This document shows positions 18,341 to 26,965 of a stretch of 64,000 nt of DNA, piece by piece. Each line of letters starts with the position of its first letter. The first letter of the stretch is position 1. The position numbers were made by a program, and so were the translations under genes. The notes under the pieces are model-generated. The model ran no database searches. It was not told where the DNA came from and saw only the letters and a program-made list of their open reading frames with translations. Source of the DNA: Bradyrhizobium sp. AZCC 2262 (GTDB taxonomy: Bacteria > Pseudomonadota > Alphaproteobacteria > Rhizobiales > Xanthobacteraceae); assembly GCF_036924535.1 (NCBI RefSeq), contig NZ_JAZHRT010000001.1, positions 1,426,001-1,490,000 on the forward strand. Reading direction: 5' to 3'.

Positions 18341-18591
18341 CAGCTTCACCTTGGATAGCAACGACGGGCGGACGCAATCAACACGACACGGCAATTTCGA
18401 AATGCCGCGCACCATAATGGGGGGTGCCGATGATTCCTAGACCCGAATCCTGAAGGTCCCCGCCGCACATTTGCTCATGCAAATTCGACACAATCTTGTC
18501 GTGGGAGAAAAGCCCTTCTTTCGTCGGGGCAGTTGTGTCTTAAAAACGGCATACCATCTTGAGAAAGACGAAAACATTGGGCTTTTTTTGG

Positions 18592-19749
18592 ATGAGGCGG
18601 TTACGGCTCGGATCAGCTCTGGCAGGGGCATTGGGGTGCATGGCGCTCAGCGTGGCGGTGTGCGCGGCGCTGTGGCCGCATGCGCGCGAGGCCACAGCCA
18701 TTCTGGCGGCGCAGGACGACCCCGCGGCGCTGTCCGATATCCACATCAATTCCGCCCTGCGGAGCAATCGGGCGCTGATCGCTGACCATATCGAGGCGGC
18801 ACTAGCGGAGGAAGATTCCGAGCTCGCCAACAGCTTCGTCGAGCTCGCCCGCGACAAGGGCATTGCCGTCAGCGACGAATTGTCGAAACGGGTCAGCGAG
18901 GCCGTTACCGAAGCGGGTACGGCGTCGCATTTTGCCAAACGCTTTGCCACCGGTCTGGTGACGGGCAATGCCGACGACGTCGCGAGCCTGTCGGGCACGG
19001 TCGCCGGCGATCTTTTCGTGTTCGGCGACATCAGGGACGTGGTGCGCGAGGGCAAGCATCTGGCGACGGGCGAGGAGGCGGACCGGCTGGTGCTGGGTCT
19101 TGCGACGGTGGGGCTTGCGGTGACCGCTGCGACCTATGCATCCGTCGGCGGTGTCGGACCGGTGCGTGCCGGTCTTTCCATGGTGAAGGATGCCCGCAAG
19201 GTCGGGCGGCTCGGCGAGGGGCTGACGCAATGGGCCGGCCGCTCGGTGCGCGAGGTGGTCGATGCGCCGGTGCTGCAGCAGGCGGTCGCGAAGGGTTTGG
19301 TGCTGCGGCCGGGTGAGACCGTTAGCGCGATCAAGGCGGCGTTCCGCGCCGAGAAGGCCGGCGCACTGGTGCGGCTGGCGAAGGACGTCGGACGCGTCGG
19401 CGAAAAGGCCGGCACACGTGGGGCGCTCGATACGCTGCGCATCGCGCAAGGACCGAAGGACATCACGCGTGCCGCACGGCTTGCCGAATCCAAGGGCGGC
19501 CAGACCCGCGCGATTCTGAAGGTGCTTGGCCGCGGCGCGCTGCTGCTGGCTGCCGGCGCCTTCAATCTGACGATGTGGGCGTTCGGTGCGCTATTGGCGC
19601 TGTTCGGTTTTCTGTCGTCGATCAAGGCGACCACCGAGCGGGCCACCGAAGCGTGGCTGCGTCGCAAGAAGGCGCGGCGATTAAGACGGCAGGCCGCGGC
19701 AGGCTTGCCGTCAGGTCCGGCTCTGGCGGGCGCTGTCGCGCAGGGCTAG
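18592..19749 (+). CDS. Membrane protein of unknown function
   Basis: The protein is 385 residues from ATG 18592; a TTG at 18559 in the same frame could add 11 residues, and neither has a good ribosome site. There is an N-terminal membrane anchor (about 7-27), weakly hydrophobic stretches near 180-200, and a strong pair at about 330-355. After that follows a very basic tail (LRRKKARRLRRQ). The segment after the anchor is acidic and helical. No recognisable domain. Convergent or co-directional neighbours give no clue. Confidence 0.75.
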   Translation: MRRLRLGSALAGALGCMALSVAVCAALWPHAREATAILAAQDDPAALSDIHINSALRSNRALIADHIEAALAEEDSELANSFVELARDKGIAVSDELSKRVSEAVTEAGTASHFAKRFATGLVTGNADDVASLSGTVAGDLFVFGDIRDVVREGKHLATGEEADRLVLGLATVGLAVTAATYASVGGVGPVRAGLSMVKDARKVGRLGEGLTQWAGRSVREVVDAPVLQQAVAKGLVLRPGETVSAIKAAFRAEKAGALVRLAKDVGRVGEKAGTRGALDTLRIAQGPKDITRAARLAESKGGQTRAILKVLGRGALLLAAGAFNLTMWAFGALLALFGFLSSIKATTERATEAWLRRKKARRLRRQAAAGLPSGPALAGAVAQG

Positions 19750-19791
19750 ACTTGCAGTCATTGCAAGGTCGTCCATTCCGATCCCCAAAAC

Positions 19792-20556
19792 ATGGAACTG
19801 ATGATGCCGAGTTTTCACAACGGCGCTGTCGAAATTGCCTATCTCGACGAAGGCGAGGGTGATCCGATCGTTCTCGTGCACGGCTTTGCCTCCAGCAAGA
19901 ACGTCAACTGGGTCTACCCGACCTGGGTTTCCGACCTGAGGAAAGACGGTCGTCGCGTCATCGCGCTCGACAATCGCGGCCACGGCGATTCCGAAAAGCT
20001 CTACGATTCCGCAGATTACGAAATTGCGATCATGGCGAGTGATGTCATCGCGCTGCTGGATCATTTGGGAATCGAGCGCGCTGACATCATGGGCTATTCC
20101 CTGGGGTCGCGCATGACGGCGATCCTGGCGCGCGAGCAGCCGCAGCGGTTGCGCTCGGCGATCCTCGGCGGCATCGGCATCGGGCTGATCGAGGGCGGCG
20201 GCCCCAGCGAGAACGTGGCGATCGCGCTGGAAGCGCCCTCGCTGGAGGACGTCACCGATCCGGTCGGGCGGACATTTCGCGCCTTCGCCGATCAGACCCG
20301 CTCCGACCGCCGCGCGCTTGCCGCCTGCCTGCGCGGTTCGCGACGGCTGATGACATCGGAGGAGGCCGCCGGCATCGGCGTGCCGGTCCTGATCGCGGTA
20401 GGCACCAAAGACGAAATCGCGGGCTCAGCCGCGGCGCTCGGGAAAATCATTCCGGGCGCCGAGGTGCTCGACATTCTGAACCGCGATCACATGCGCGCCG
20501 TCGGCGACAAGGTCTACAAGGTCGGCGTCACCGACTTCCTGTCGCGCCGGCAATGA
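19792..20556 (+). CDS. Alpha/beta fold hydrolase
   Basis: The 254-residue serine hydrolase has the oxyanion motif HGFASS (30-35), nucleophile elbow GYSLGS (S103), a late catalytic Asp in GTKDE, and His in NRDHMRA. Starts at ATG 19792, 19801 or 19804 are all possible; none has a strong ribosome site. It is closest in style to general esterase/lactonase proteins of about 250 residues. The 3' end overlaps the convergent membrane-protein gene by 132 bp. Confidence 0.88.
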   Translation: MELMMPSFHNGAVEIAYLDEGEGDPIVLVHGFASSKNVNWVYPTWVSDLRKDGRRVIALDNRGHGDSEKLYDSADYEIAIMASDVIALLDHLGIERADIMGYSLGSRMTAILAREQPQRLRSAILGGIGIGLIEGGGPSENVAIALEAPSLEDVTDPVGRTFRAFADQTRSDRRALAACLRGSRRLMTSEEAAGIGVPVLIAVGTKDEIAGSAAALGKIIPGAEVLDILNRDHMRAVGDKVYKVGVTDFLSRRQ

Positions 20557-21834
20557 GCGATCGCGCGCGTCACCGGCGAGCTGTCGGATCGCCGCAATCA
20601 GCACCACCGTGGTCGCAAGCCAGGCCATGCGCGCACCGTAACGATCGTGCGGACCGGATATCACGGCGCAGATGAAGGCGTTGCCGAGTACGGCGAACGA
20701 GACCGTGCCGGCGAGCAAGGTGAGATCGTCGAACGGCCGGCGCAGTATGCCGTGGCCGAACAGGATGACGGCGAGCAGCATCGACGCCAATGCAACGGGA
20801 ATGTGAATCCTGTTGATCGCGGTGAAGTCGAAGTGCCAGCGCTGCTGCTGCGCCGCGCGCATCGGCTTCATTTGTGCGGGAAGAAAGCGCTCCATGATAC
20901 CGTAGGTGTGGCCGAGCCAGACATTGACGCCTTCGCCGGTGGCGACCTGGACCAGTTGCTGCGCCGTCCCCGTCAGCGCCGCCTTGGCCTGCCAGCCCGG
21001 ATATTCGGCCAGCGAGTGCAGCACGATAAAGCCCATTTCGTCGTTCATTCCCTGAAAGCGGCCGAGCGTGTTGAACATGCTGTTGCCCCACAGGAACTGG
21101 TCGGCGGTGGCGGGAAGCCGGTCGCGGTAGGGGCAGAGCTTGAAGTTCTGCTTCGGGCAATGATCGCGCAGATACTGCGTGACGATGCCATCCTGCAACA
21201 TCCGTCCGAAGGCAACGCCGTAACCGCCGGGCGTCCACGCCAGTTTTCCGGACAATGCGAAATTGGTCGACAGCAATAACGCAGCTCCCGCGACGATGGT
21301 GAGGCTGCCCTGTGCCAGTCCGGAAGCGGAAATCCGGCCGCGCAGAAAGGGACGCCCGATCCAGCCGAGGCAGCACAATCCGAGCAGCACTGCGAGCGTC
21401 GCGCTGTGCGTCGCCGCGGCGAAAGCGGTGAGGCCGAACAACAGGCATTTTTCCGGGATCGAAGTCCGCTCGCCATGCACAACCAGGATGAAGAGCGAAA
21501 GTATCGACAGGCCGGCGAAAATGTCGGTCAGCAGCGTGCTGGCGAGCCACGGCTGCGAGGTGGTCAGGACCAGCACGAGGCTCATGGCCAGCAGCCGCAA
21601 CGGCTGGGGCTGGCCTAGCACGCGCAGCGTCAACTGCAGGATCCACAACGTCGCCAGCGCGTTGATCCCGAGGTTGATCCAGAAGCTCGAATCCTCGCCG
21701 AAATGGAGATAGAGGCCAAACGTCGTCGAGCGGCTCGGCACCAAATAGCCTTCGTACCACCGCGCCAGATAGCCGCCGGTGTCCCACTGGAGCAGGGGAT
21801 AGCCATTCCATAGGGCGGGGGCCAGCAACATCAA
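20425..21834 (-). CDS. Polytopic membrane protein, unknown function
   Basis: The 469-residue protein has about 10-11 transmembrane helices. Notable non-membrane patches are GYPLLQWDTGGYLARWYEGY near the N-terminus and a loop with DHCPKQNFKLCPYRDRLP. It recalls glycosyltransferase-C-like membrane proteins but no motif proves it. The start is TTG/ATG at 21834/21831; no ATG lies upstream before an in-frame stop. The last 45 or so residues are encoded antisense to the end of the alpha/beta hydrolase gene and look unlike a membrane protein, so the original stop may have been lost. Confidence 0.72.
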   Translation of the reverse strand: MMLLAPALWNGYPLLQWDTGGYLARWYEGYLVPSRSTTFGLYLHFGEDSSFWINLGINALATLWILQLTLRVLGQPQPLRLLAMSLVLVLTTSQPWLASTLLTDIFAGLSILSLFILVVHGERTSIPEKCLLFGLTAFAAATHSATLAVLLGLCCLGWIGRPFLRGRISASGLAQGSLTIVAGAALLLSTNFALSGKLAWTPGGYGVAFGRMLQDGIVTQYLRDHCPKQNFKLCPYRDRLPATADQFLWGNSMFNTLGRFQGMNDEMGFIVLHSLAEYPGWQAKAALTGTAQQLVQVATGEGVNVWLGHTYGIMERFLPAQMKPMRAAQQQRWHFDFTAINRIHIPVALASMLLAVILFGHGILRRPFDDLTLLAGTVSFAVLGNAFICAVISGPHDRYGARMAWLATTVVLIAAIRQLAGDARDRSLPARQEVGDADLVDLVADGAHVIAVQNVEHLGARNDFPERRG

Positions 21835-22128
21835 TGGGATGGCGATGGCGGCGATCCATGCCGCCCGAGCGTTGGCCGGGCTGCGCGCGCGTAAAATCTG
21901 CGTGGTGATGTGGCTTCCCCCACTTCAGGCCAGCATGCCGGGAATGGCGGGCCGGCCGAAATTCACCAATAGTCGGACGCTCTCCGGCTTGATTTCCGTA
22001 AAATCCGGACCACCTTGATTTGACCCGATGGCACTCGGCGGCGGTTTATGGCCAGCGCCTGCCCGGGACAGAAGTCCGCCCGCCGTGCTATAATATCAAC
22101 CAAACAAGCGAATTTGCGAGAGAAACCC

Positions 22129-22956
22129 ATGGCAGTGCATCAGGTCAATCCGCAGGGTTCAAAACTGGCCGCACTCGATCCGATCTGGGACCGGGTGCGA
22201 ACCGAGGCGGAGGACATCGTCCGCCGCGAGCCCGAACTGGCTTCCTTCATCTATTCGACCGTGCTGCATCACGAGCGCCTTGAAGATTCGGTGATCCATC
22301 GTATCGCCGAGCGGCTCGATCATTCGGCGCTGTCGGGCGATTTGATCCGCCAGACCTTTGACGAGGCGCTGCGCGACGAGGCTGATCTCGGCAACGCGTT
22401 CCGCGCCGACCTGGTCGCCGTCTACGACCGCGATCCCGCAACATCGCGCTTCATCGATCCCTTGCTCTACTTCAAGGGATTTCACGCGCTGCAGACCCAT
22501 CGGCTGGCGCACTGGCTCTATCAAAAGGGCCGCAAGGATTTCGCTTATTATCTGCAAAGCCGCTCGTCGGCGGTGTTTCAGACCGACATCAATCCCGCCG
22601 CCAAAATCGGCCGCGGCATCTTCCTCGACCACGCGACCGGCTTCGTCTGCGGCGAGACCGCCGTGATCGACGACGATGTTTCGATCCTGCACGGCGTCAC
22701 GCTGGGCGGCACCGGCAAGGAGAACGAGGACCGTCATCCGAAGATCAGGCGCGGCGTGCTGATCGGGGCGGGCGCGAAAATTCTCGGCAATATCGAGATC
22801 GGCCATTGCGCGCGCATCGCGGCCGGCTCGGTGGTGGTGAAGCCGGTGCCTCACAACGTCACGGTGGCCGGCGTCCCCGCAAAGATTGTCGGTGAGGCCG
22901 GCTGTGCGGAGCCGTCGCGCACCATGGATCAGATGCTCGGCGCGATCGGGCTTTGA
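22129..22956 (+). CDS. cysE: Serine O-acetyltransferase CysE
   Basis: The 275-residue enzyme transfers acetyl from acetyl-CoA to serine, the first step of cysteine synthesis. The N-terminal helical SATase domain (about 15-115) contains LHHERLEDSVIHRIAERLDH, and the left-handed beta-helix follows with the active-site LDHATGFVCGETAVI and GVTLGGTG. The ATG at 22129 is preceded by GCGAGAG. A TATAAT box at 22089-22094 lies about 35 bp upstream of the ATG, though no matching -35 was found. The C-terminus (MDQMLGAIGL) ends in the family-typical Ile that can bind CysK. Confidence 0.96.
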   Translation: MAVHQVNPQGSKLAALDPIWDRVRTEAEDIVRREPELASFIYSTVLHHERLEDSVIHRIAERLDHSALSGDLIRQTFDEALRDEADLGNAFRADLVAVYDRDPATSRFIDPLLYFKGFHALQTHRLAHWLYQKGRKDFAYYLQSRSSAVFQTDINPAAKIGRGIFLDHATGFVCGETAVIDDDVSILHGVTLGGTGKENEDRHPKIRRGVLIGAGAKILGNIEIGHCARIAAGSVVVKPVPHNVTVAGVPAKIVGEAGCAEPSRTMDQMLGAIGL

Positions 22957-23063
22957 TTTTCCACACTTTCTGGCGGCCGTATTTGTGAAGTTACGGCTGG
23001 TAGTCTGCGCCGTCTCGTCCTAAAAACCTCCCGGAAATTCAAAGAATCCGATTGGAGACCGCC

Positions 23064-23282
23064 GTGGACGTTCAGGAAGTCAGGAAGCTCGACGCCTATC
23101 TCAAGCGCGTATTCGGCAATCCCAAGATCCGTGTCGTGCCACGGCCGAAAAAGGACGACTCCGCCGAAGTGTATATCGGCGAGGAGTTCATCGGCGTGCT
23201 GTTCGTCGATGACGAGGACGACGATCGCTCGTTCCAGTTTCAGATGGCGATCCTCGAGGAAGATCTGGCCGACGTCGGGTGA
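23064..23282 (+). CDS. DUF3126 family protein
   Basis: The 72-residue acidic protein starts at GTG 23064, with TTGGAG about 8 nt upstream. The sequence VRKLDAYLKRVFGNPKIRVV and EVYIGEEFIGVLFVDDEDDD are characteristic of DUF3126, a small alphaproteobacterial family of unknown function, often near cysE. It lies 107 bp downstream of cysE on the same strand. Confidence 0.92.
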   Translation: MDVQEVRKLDAYLKRVFGNPKIRVVPRPKKDDSAEVYIGEEFIGVLFVDDEDDDRSFQFQMAILEEDLADVG

Positions 23283-23299
23283 GGCGCGTGCTCGACGCC

Positions 23300-23395
23300 G
23301 TAGGGTGGGCAAAGCGTAGCGTGCCCACCAATCTATCTTCTGTACTGTGAACCATTGTGGTGGGCACGGCGCAAACGCGCCTTTGCCCACCTTAC
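23300..23395. repeat. Intergenic inverted repeat
   Basis: GTAGGGTGGGCAAAGCG at about 23300 and CTTTGCCCACCTTAC at about 23381-23395 form the outer arms. A second pair, GTGCCCACCA and GGTGGGCACG, sits inside. It is non-coding and lies between convergent genes. It matches the style of dispersed Bradyrhizobium palindromes. Confidence 0.7.
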
Positions 23396-23419
23396 GAATC
23401 CGATGCTACGAGCAGTTCG

Positions 23420-24187
23420 CTAGCCTTTCGGCCCCTGCATCTGCGCCGTCAAGCGGTCCATCGCATTCGCAACGTCGCGCCATTGCGACAGCCAGCTCCG
23501 CGGAAAGCGGAACGTCAGGTCGGCACCGTCGACGCGGCGCTCGCTCAGGCACATGCCGGGCGTCTGACCGTCTCGCGAGCAGCGCGCGTTCAGGCTCGGC
23601 GTCGTCGCGGAGAACAGGTCCTCGTTGGCGTAGGGCGAGCCGTTGCGAAAAGTATGCATCGTCAATCCGTCTTCCACCGGCGTTGAGGCCTGCTCGAGGT
23701 AGCGCGGATAAATCGTGCGGACCCGCGCATCCGGCGCCAGCGTGTCGTGGTGGGCCGATATCGACAGGAATATCCGGTCGATCGGCTGTACCTTTTCTTC
23801 GATCGTATCGGCGCTGACATGCTTCGGCGCATCCGGCGGTTCCAGCGAGGGGAAGACGAAATTGAGATCGACCCGCTCCTGCGGCCCGGAGTGGCGCTGG
23901 ATCTTCCGGCGGATCGCCGCTGTCGGTACGTTGAAGAGCGTGGCGCCGACGCTGACCGGCAACCGGTCGGGGGCGCTGGCGGGGCGCGCCACCCAAGTCG
24001 GCCACAGCAAATAGGCGACCAGCGCAACGGCGCACACGGTGATGGTTACCGCGACCATGATCAGCATCATGTGCGAGCGCGGGTCCCTGCGGGTGTCGCG
24101 GGCAATGTGCTGGGCTGTCGAAAGCAAGGTCATGAACGAAGCATCGGTCGAGGAAGAGCCAGGCGAATCATCCCGGGAATATGCCAT
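23420..24187 (-). CDS. Single-pass membrane protein with large periplasmic domain, unknown function
   Basis: The protein is 255 residues from ATG 24185-24187, with GAGGA about 10 nt upstream. The N-terminal cytoplasmic region of 40 residues is followed by one transmembrane helix (about 41-62). The periplasmic domain of about 190 residues contains NFVFPSLEPPDAPKHV and IDRIFLSISAHHDTLAP. Two cysteines near the C-terminus (ARCSRDGQTPGMC) could form a disulfide. No family recognised. Confidence 0.78.
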   Translation of the reverse strand: MAYSRDDSPGSSSTDASFMTLLSTAQHIARDTRRDPRSHMMLIMVAVTITVCAVALVAYLLWPTWVARPASAPDRLPVSVGATLFNVPTAAIRRKIQRHSGPQERVDLNFVFPSLEPPDAPKHVSADTIEEKVQPIDRIFLSISAHHDTLAPDARVRTIYPRYLEQASTPVEDGLTMHTFRNGSPYANEDLFSATTPSLNARCSRDGQTPGMCLSERRVDGADLTFRFPRSWLSQWRDVANAMDRLTAQMQGPKG

Positions 24188-24355
24188 GGGGAGCGTGATT
24201 TCCTCATGATTTCGCGGGAGTTCCGGCCTCCTTAGCCATGCGCAAACGCCGTCCCGGCGGCCCGTTGTTAACCTTTCCTTAAGGATGCTGTGGCGGCGGC
24301 CGGACAATTTTGCGAAAGCAGGGCGCGCGGTTTTTCGGAGTAGGGGAAGTTTGTC

Positions 24356-24685
24356 ATGTCGCCCGATGCGTTGAATTCCCTGTTCTCCCTGTGCATTGGC
24401 TTCGCGCTCGCGGGCGCGCTCACTAGCGGCTATCAGGCGATGGCGGCGCGGCCGGCGGGTTTCGGGCTGCTTGGGGAAGGCGTGGCGCCGAAGACGTTTG
24501 CGGCCGTGCCGTTTCTGGTTTTCGCCGCACCCTTCATCATCATGCGCAACACGCTGCGCGGCGCGAAGATCGAGCGCCGCCGCTTCGAATTCGTGATGAT
24601 GGCGACCGTGCTTTCAGGCTTTTGGAGCTTGATGTCCGGCACGTTTTTCCTGATGACGCTGCGTGCCACCGGAGTGCTGGCCTGA
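24356..24685 (+). CDS. Small membrane protein of unknown function
   Basis: The 109-residue protein has three likely transmembrane helices (about 8-28, 45-65 and 80-103) and a basic loop GAKIERRRFE. The ATG at 24356 follows AGGGGAAG. It is compact and rhizobial in style; no function known. Its transcript probably ends at the hairpin at 24729-24754. Confidence 0.78.
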   Translation: MSPDALNSLFSLCIGFALAGALTSGYQAMAARPAGFGLLGEGVAPKTFAAVPFLVFAAPFIIMRNTLRGAKIERRRFEFVMMATVLSGFWSLMSGTFFLMTLRATGVLA

Positions 24686-24728
24686 AGCTTTAGGCCTGTT
24701 CGCTTGATCCCGCGCCAGCGGCTGTGCC

Positions 24729-24754
24729 AAGGTCTCCGTTAACGGAGACCTTTT
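24729..24754 (+). promoter_or_regulatory. Perfect 24-bp palindrome overlapping the gamma-carbonic anhydrase ribosome site
   Basis: AAGGTCTCCG (24729-24738), TTAA, then CGGAGACCTT (24743-24752) is a perfect palindrome followed by TTTT. As RNA it is a 10-bp hairpin with a tetraloop plus U-run, the form of a Rho-independent terminator for the upstream gene. The right arm carries GGAGA, the Shine-Dalgarno sequence of the next gene (ATG at 24758), so the folded RNA would hide it. As DNA it could also be a dimeric regulator's operator. Confidence 0.75.
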
Positions 24755-24757
24755 GCT

Positions 24758-25288
24758 ATGGCGATCTACGAACTCGACGAACAGGGGCCTGAACTCCCTG
24801 CAGACGGAAACTATTTCATCGCGGATACCGCCGTCGTGATCGGCAAGGTGCGCCTCTTGAATTCCGCCAGCGTGTGGTTCGGCGCGGTGCTGCGCGGCGA
24901 CAATGAGTGGATCGAGATCGGCGAAGGCTCCAACGTGCAGGACAATTCCACCTGCCATACCGATCCTGGCTTTCCGCTCACGATCGGCAGCAACTGCACG
25001 GTCGGCCACAATGTGATCCTGCACGGTTGCACGCTTGAAGACGACGCGCTCGTCGGAATGGGTTCAATCGTCATGAATGGCGCGCGGATACGCCGCGGCA
25101 GCGTCGTCGGCGCAGGTTCGATCATTACCGAAGGCAAGGAGTATCCCGAATATTCCCTGATCATCGGCTCGCCCGCGCGCGTGATCCGGACGTTGACGCC
25201 AGAGCAGTCGACGGCGATGGGGCGTGCCGCGAAGTCCTACGTGCGGAACGGGCCGCGATTCAAAAATGGATTGAAGAAGATCGGTTGA
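24758..25288 (+). CDS. Gamma-class carbonic anhydrase family protein
   Basis: The 176-residue left-handed beta-helix protein has metal-binding histidines at the expected positions: H67 (STCHTD), H84 and H89 (VGHNVILHG). Gamma-CA family members hydrate CO2 or act in acyl transfer; YrdA/PaaY-like proteins have the same layout and length. The N-terminal residues after RGDNEWIEIGEGSNVQDN match. The start ATG is 10 nt from GGAGA, which is buried in a palindrome. Confidence 0.94.
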   Translation: MAIYELDEQGPELPADGNYFIADTAVVIGKVRLLNSASVWFGAVLRGDNEWIEIGEGSNVQDNSTCHTDPGFPLTIGSNCTVGHNVILHGCTLEDDALVGMGSIVMNGARIRRGSVVGAGSIITEGKEYPEYSLIIGSPARVIRTLTPEQSTAMGRAAKSYVRNGPRFKNGLKKIG

Positions 25289-25311
25289 CGACCGCCGATG
25301 TGCGATCGAGG

Positions 25312-25479
25312 CTAGGTATCTTCGCTTTCGTTCGCCTCGCGGGCGCCGGCTATTTTTTCATGGCCGGCGGCCCACAGTGAATGCTGCTCGCTGCCGTCCT
25401 GATATGGATTGGCCTCCACCGGAATATTTTGGCGTGCGGCGCGCTCGCCTTGCTCGAAAGGGTCGGGGTCGGAGTTCAT
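25312..25479 (-). CDS. RMF/CrpP-like small protein
   Basis: This 55-residue protein is encoded on the minus strand (ATG 25477-25479). The central part reads GERAARQNIPVEANPYQ followed by a W-x2-GH segment. It lines up with E. coli ribosome modulation factor: the Gly of GYxAG, the CPYQ/NPYQ motif, and the W-x2-GW site, which is WAAGH here. RMF dimerises 70S ribosomes in stationary phase; the CrpP relatives have other proposed roles. Its ATG overlaps the stop of the upstream RHH-like gene (ATGA), implying translational coupling. The tail is acidic. Confidence 0.75.
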   Translation of the reverse strand: MNSDPDPFEQGERAARQNIPVEANPYQDGSEQHSLWAAGHEKIAGAREANESEDT

Positions 25480-25697
25480 GCTGGCGCCTTTCCGGTTTTC
25501 GATTTCTTCGGCACCGCGGCCTTCGATAGTCCTGCACTTTTTCGCAGCGCATCCTTGAGGTCGATGGGAATGCCGTGCTTCTTGAGCAGGTCAGCAAAGG
25601 CTTCGTCGGCCAATTCCTGAAACGTCCCCATCCGGTCGCGTGCAAGCTGGGTCAGCTTGTCGAGCGTGTCATCGTCGAAGGCGATCAATTTGCGCAA
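25476..25697 (-). CDS. Small ribbon-helix-helix-like protein
   Basis: The 73-residue basic protein starts at TTG 25697. The first 45 residues (RKLIAFDDDTLDKLTQLARD then FQELADEAFADLLKK) have the strand-helix-helix layout of RHH DNA-binding proteins or DUF-type antitoxins. The C-terminus is a Lys/Ala-rich tail resembling DNA-binding tails. It is coupled by a 4-bp overlap to the RMF-like gene. No toxin partner with known motifs is adjacent. Confidence 0.72.
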   Translation of the reverse strand: MRKLIAFDDDTLDKLTQLARDRMGTFQELADEAFADLLKKHGIPIDLKDALRKSAGLSKAAVPKKSKTGKAPA

Positions 25698-25808
25698 GCG
25701 CGATCACTCCGTGCGTCGAGCGGATGTGAATCAATGATCTGGCGGGGGAATCGTTCCGGCAGGAACAAGGGCTGGGGCGCTGTCGTTGCTTCGAAAAGGA
25801 GATTTGCG

Positions 25809-26255
25809 ATGAAGATAGCTTCAGCAACCGCTGCAGTCGCGGCGATCGCAATCCTGATATCGCCTGTCGCGTCATTTGGCCAAAGCGTAGGCGGCTCATC
25901 TGCCGGTAGCAGCAGCGGCAGCGCTGCCGGCTCACCGAGCGCGGGCGCGGCCGGAGCGGGCGCGCAAGGTGTCACCGGCGTATCGCCAAGTCCTGGCAGT
26001 CCGCCCGCCAGTCCGGGCGGATTGAACAATGCCGGCGCAGATCCAAGCGGCGCGGCGAACTCGTCCAGGCTAGCGCCGCCGCCTGCGCCGGGTACCAACG
26101 CCGCCGGCACGGCGCAATCGTCTGGCGGCGGCGTCAACACCGGCAGCGGCGTGACGACGGGCTCGGGAAGATCAGCAAAGGACGTCGACACCGAGATCAC
26201 CGAAGAGAACAAGACGGTCGATCGCAAGATCAAGAGCATTTGTCGCGGCTGCTGA
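25809..26255 (+). CDS. Exported Gly/Ser/Ala-rich low-complexity protein
   Basis: The 148-residue protein has a signal peptide (cleavage after about residue 24, PVASFGQ) and an ATG at 25809 preceded by AAGGAG. The mature chain is dominated by Gly, Ser, Ala and Pro (for example SSAGSSSGSAAGSPSAG) until a short charged end with VDTEITEENKTVDRKIKS and two final cysteines (CRGC). The terminal Cys-x2-Cys could bind metal or anchor. Function unknown. Confidence 0.75.
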   Translation: MKIASATAAVAAIAILISPVASFGQSVGGSSAGSSSGSAAGSPSAGAAGAGAQGVTGVSPSPGSPPASPGGLNNAGADPSGAANSSRLAPPPAPGTNAAGTAQSSGGGVNTGSGVTTGSGRSAKDVDTEITEENKTVDRKIKSICRGC

Positions 26256-26396
26256 TCTTCCAAATACAGTCGCGCAGAAGTGAGCAAAATTGCCCGGCCA
26301 ACTCCGGGAACTCGTCCTAGAGTTGCTCCGGGAGTTGTCAGGATCCGACGCCGAAAAGCGTCGGGCGTTCAAACGCAAGATCACGGAGGATGGGTG

Positions 26397-26939
26397 ATGT
26401 TACGCATGATGATGATCGCCTTGTTCGCATCCGCATCGGTCGCCATGCTGGCGCCGGACGCGGCTTCGGCCCGCGGTGGCTTTGGTGGTGGCGGTGGCGG
26501 TTTCCGCGGCGGTGGCGGCGGTTTTGGTGGTGGCTTCCACGGCGGCGGCTTCCGCGGCGGCGGAATTGGCATGGGCGGCGCGGGCTTCCGGGCGGCCGCG
26601 ATCAGCGGCGGCGGTTTCCGTTCGGCCGCGATCGGGGGCGGTGGTTTCCGTGCGGCCGCTTTGCCGGCTGCGGGATTTCGCGGCGGCACGCTTGCCGTCA
26701 ACCGTTTCCACGGTGGCTTCAACCACGGTTTCCGGCACCGGAGATTTCCGTTTGCTGTGACGGCAGTCGGACTAGGCCTGGGATACGGCTACTACAACGA
26801 CTATTATGACTACGGCGATCCGTATTACGGAAGCTATGACGATTCCTACTACTACGGCGACAGCGGCTGCTACATCGTGCGGCGGAGCGTGCTGACGCCG
26901 TATGGCTGGCGCATTCGGCCCGTGCAGGTCTGCGGCTGA
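26397..26939 (+). CDS. Exported Gly-rich protein with Tyr-rich C-terminus
   Basis: The 180-residue protein starts at ATG 26397, 7-8 nt after GGAGG. A signal peptide ends near DAASA. The middle is built of GGGGFRGGG-type repeats (about 25-60) and then repeated G-G-G-F-R-x-A-A units, followed by a Tyr/Asp-rich stretch (YYNDYYDYGDPYYGSYDD) and a conserved-looking end with two cysteines. Such proteins are common in rhizobia and are thought to be envelope-associated. A strong terminator follows 26 bp after the stop. Confidence 0.82.
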   Translation: MLRMMMIALFASASVAMLAPDAASARGGFGGGGGGFRGGGGGFGGGFHGGGFRGGGIGMGGAGFRAAAISGGGFRSAAIGGGGFRAAALPAAGFRGGTLAVNRFHGGFNHGFRHRRFPFAVTAVGLGLGYGYYNDYYDYGDPYYGSYDDSYYYGDSGCYIVRRSVLTPYGWRIRPVQVCG

Positions 26940-26965
26940 TTCCATCCGGCCCGGATGAATAGCGT

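Noticed and set aside
20570..21859. 429-residue reading frame on the minus strand within the membrane-protein gene
   Set aside because: It is Arg/His/Ala-rich and lacks membrane helices. The overlapping frame (20425-21834) has a coherent polytopic profile.
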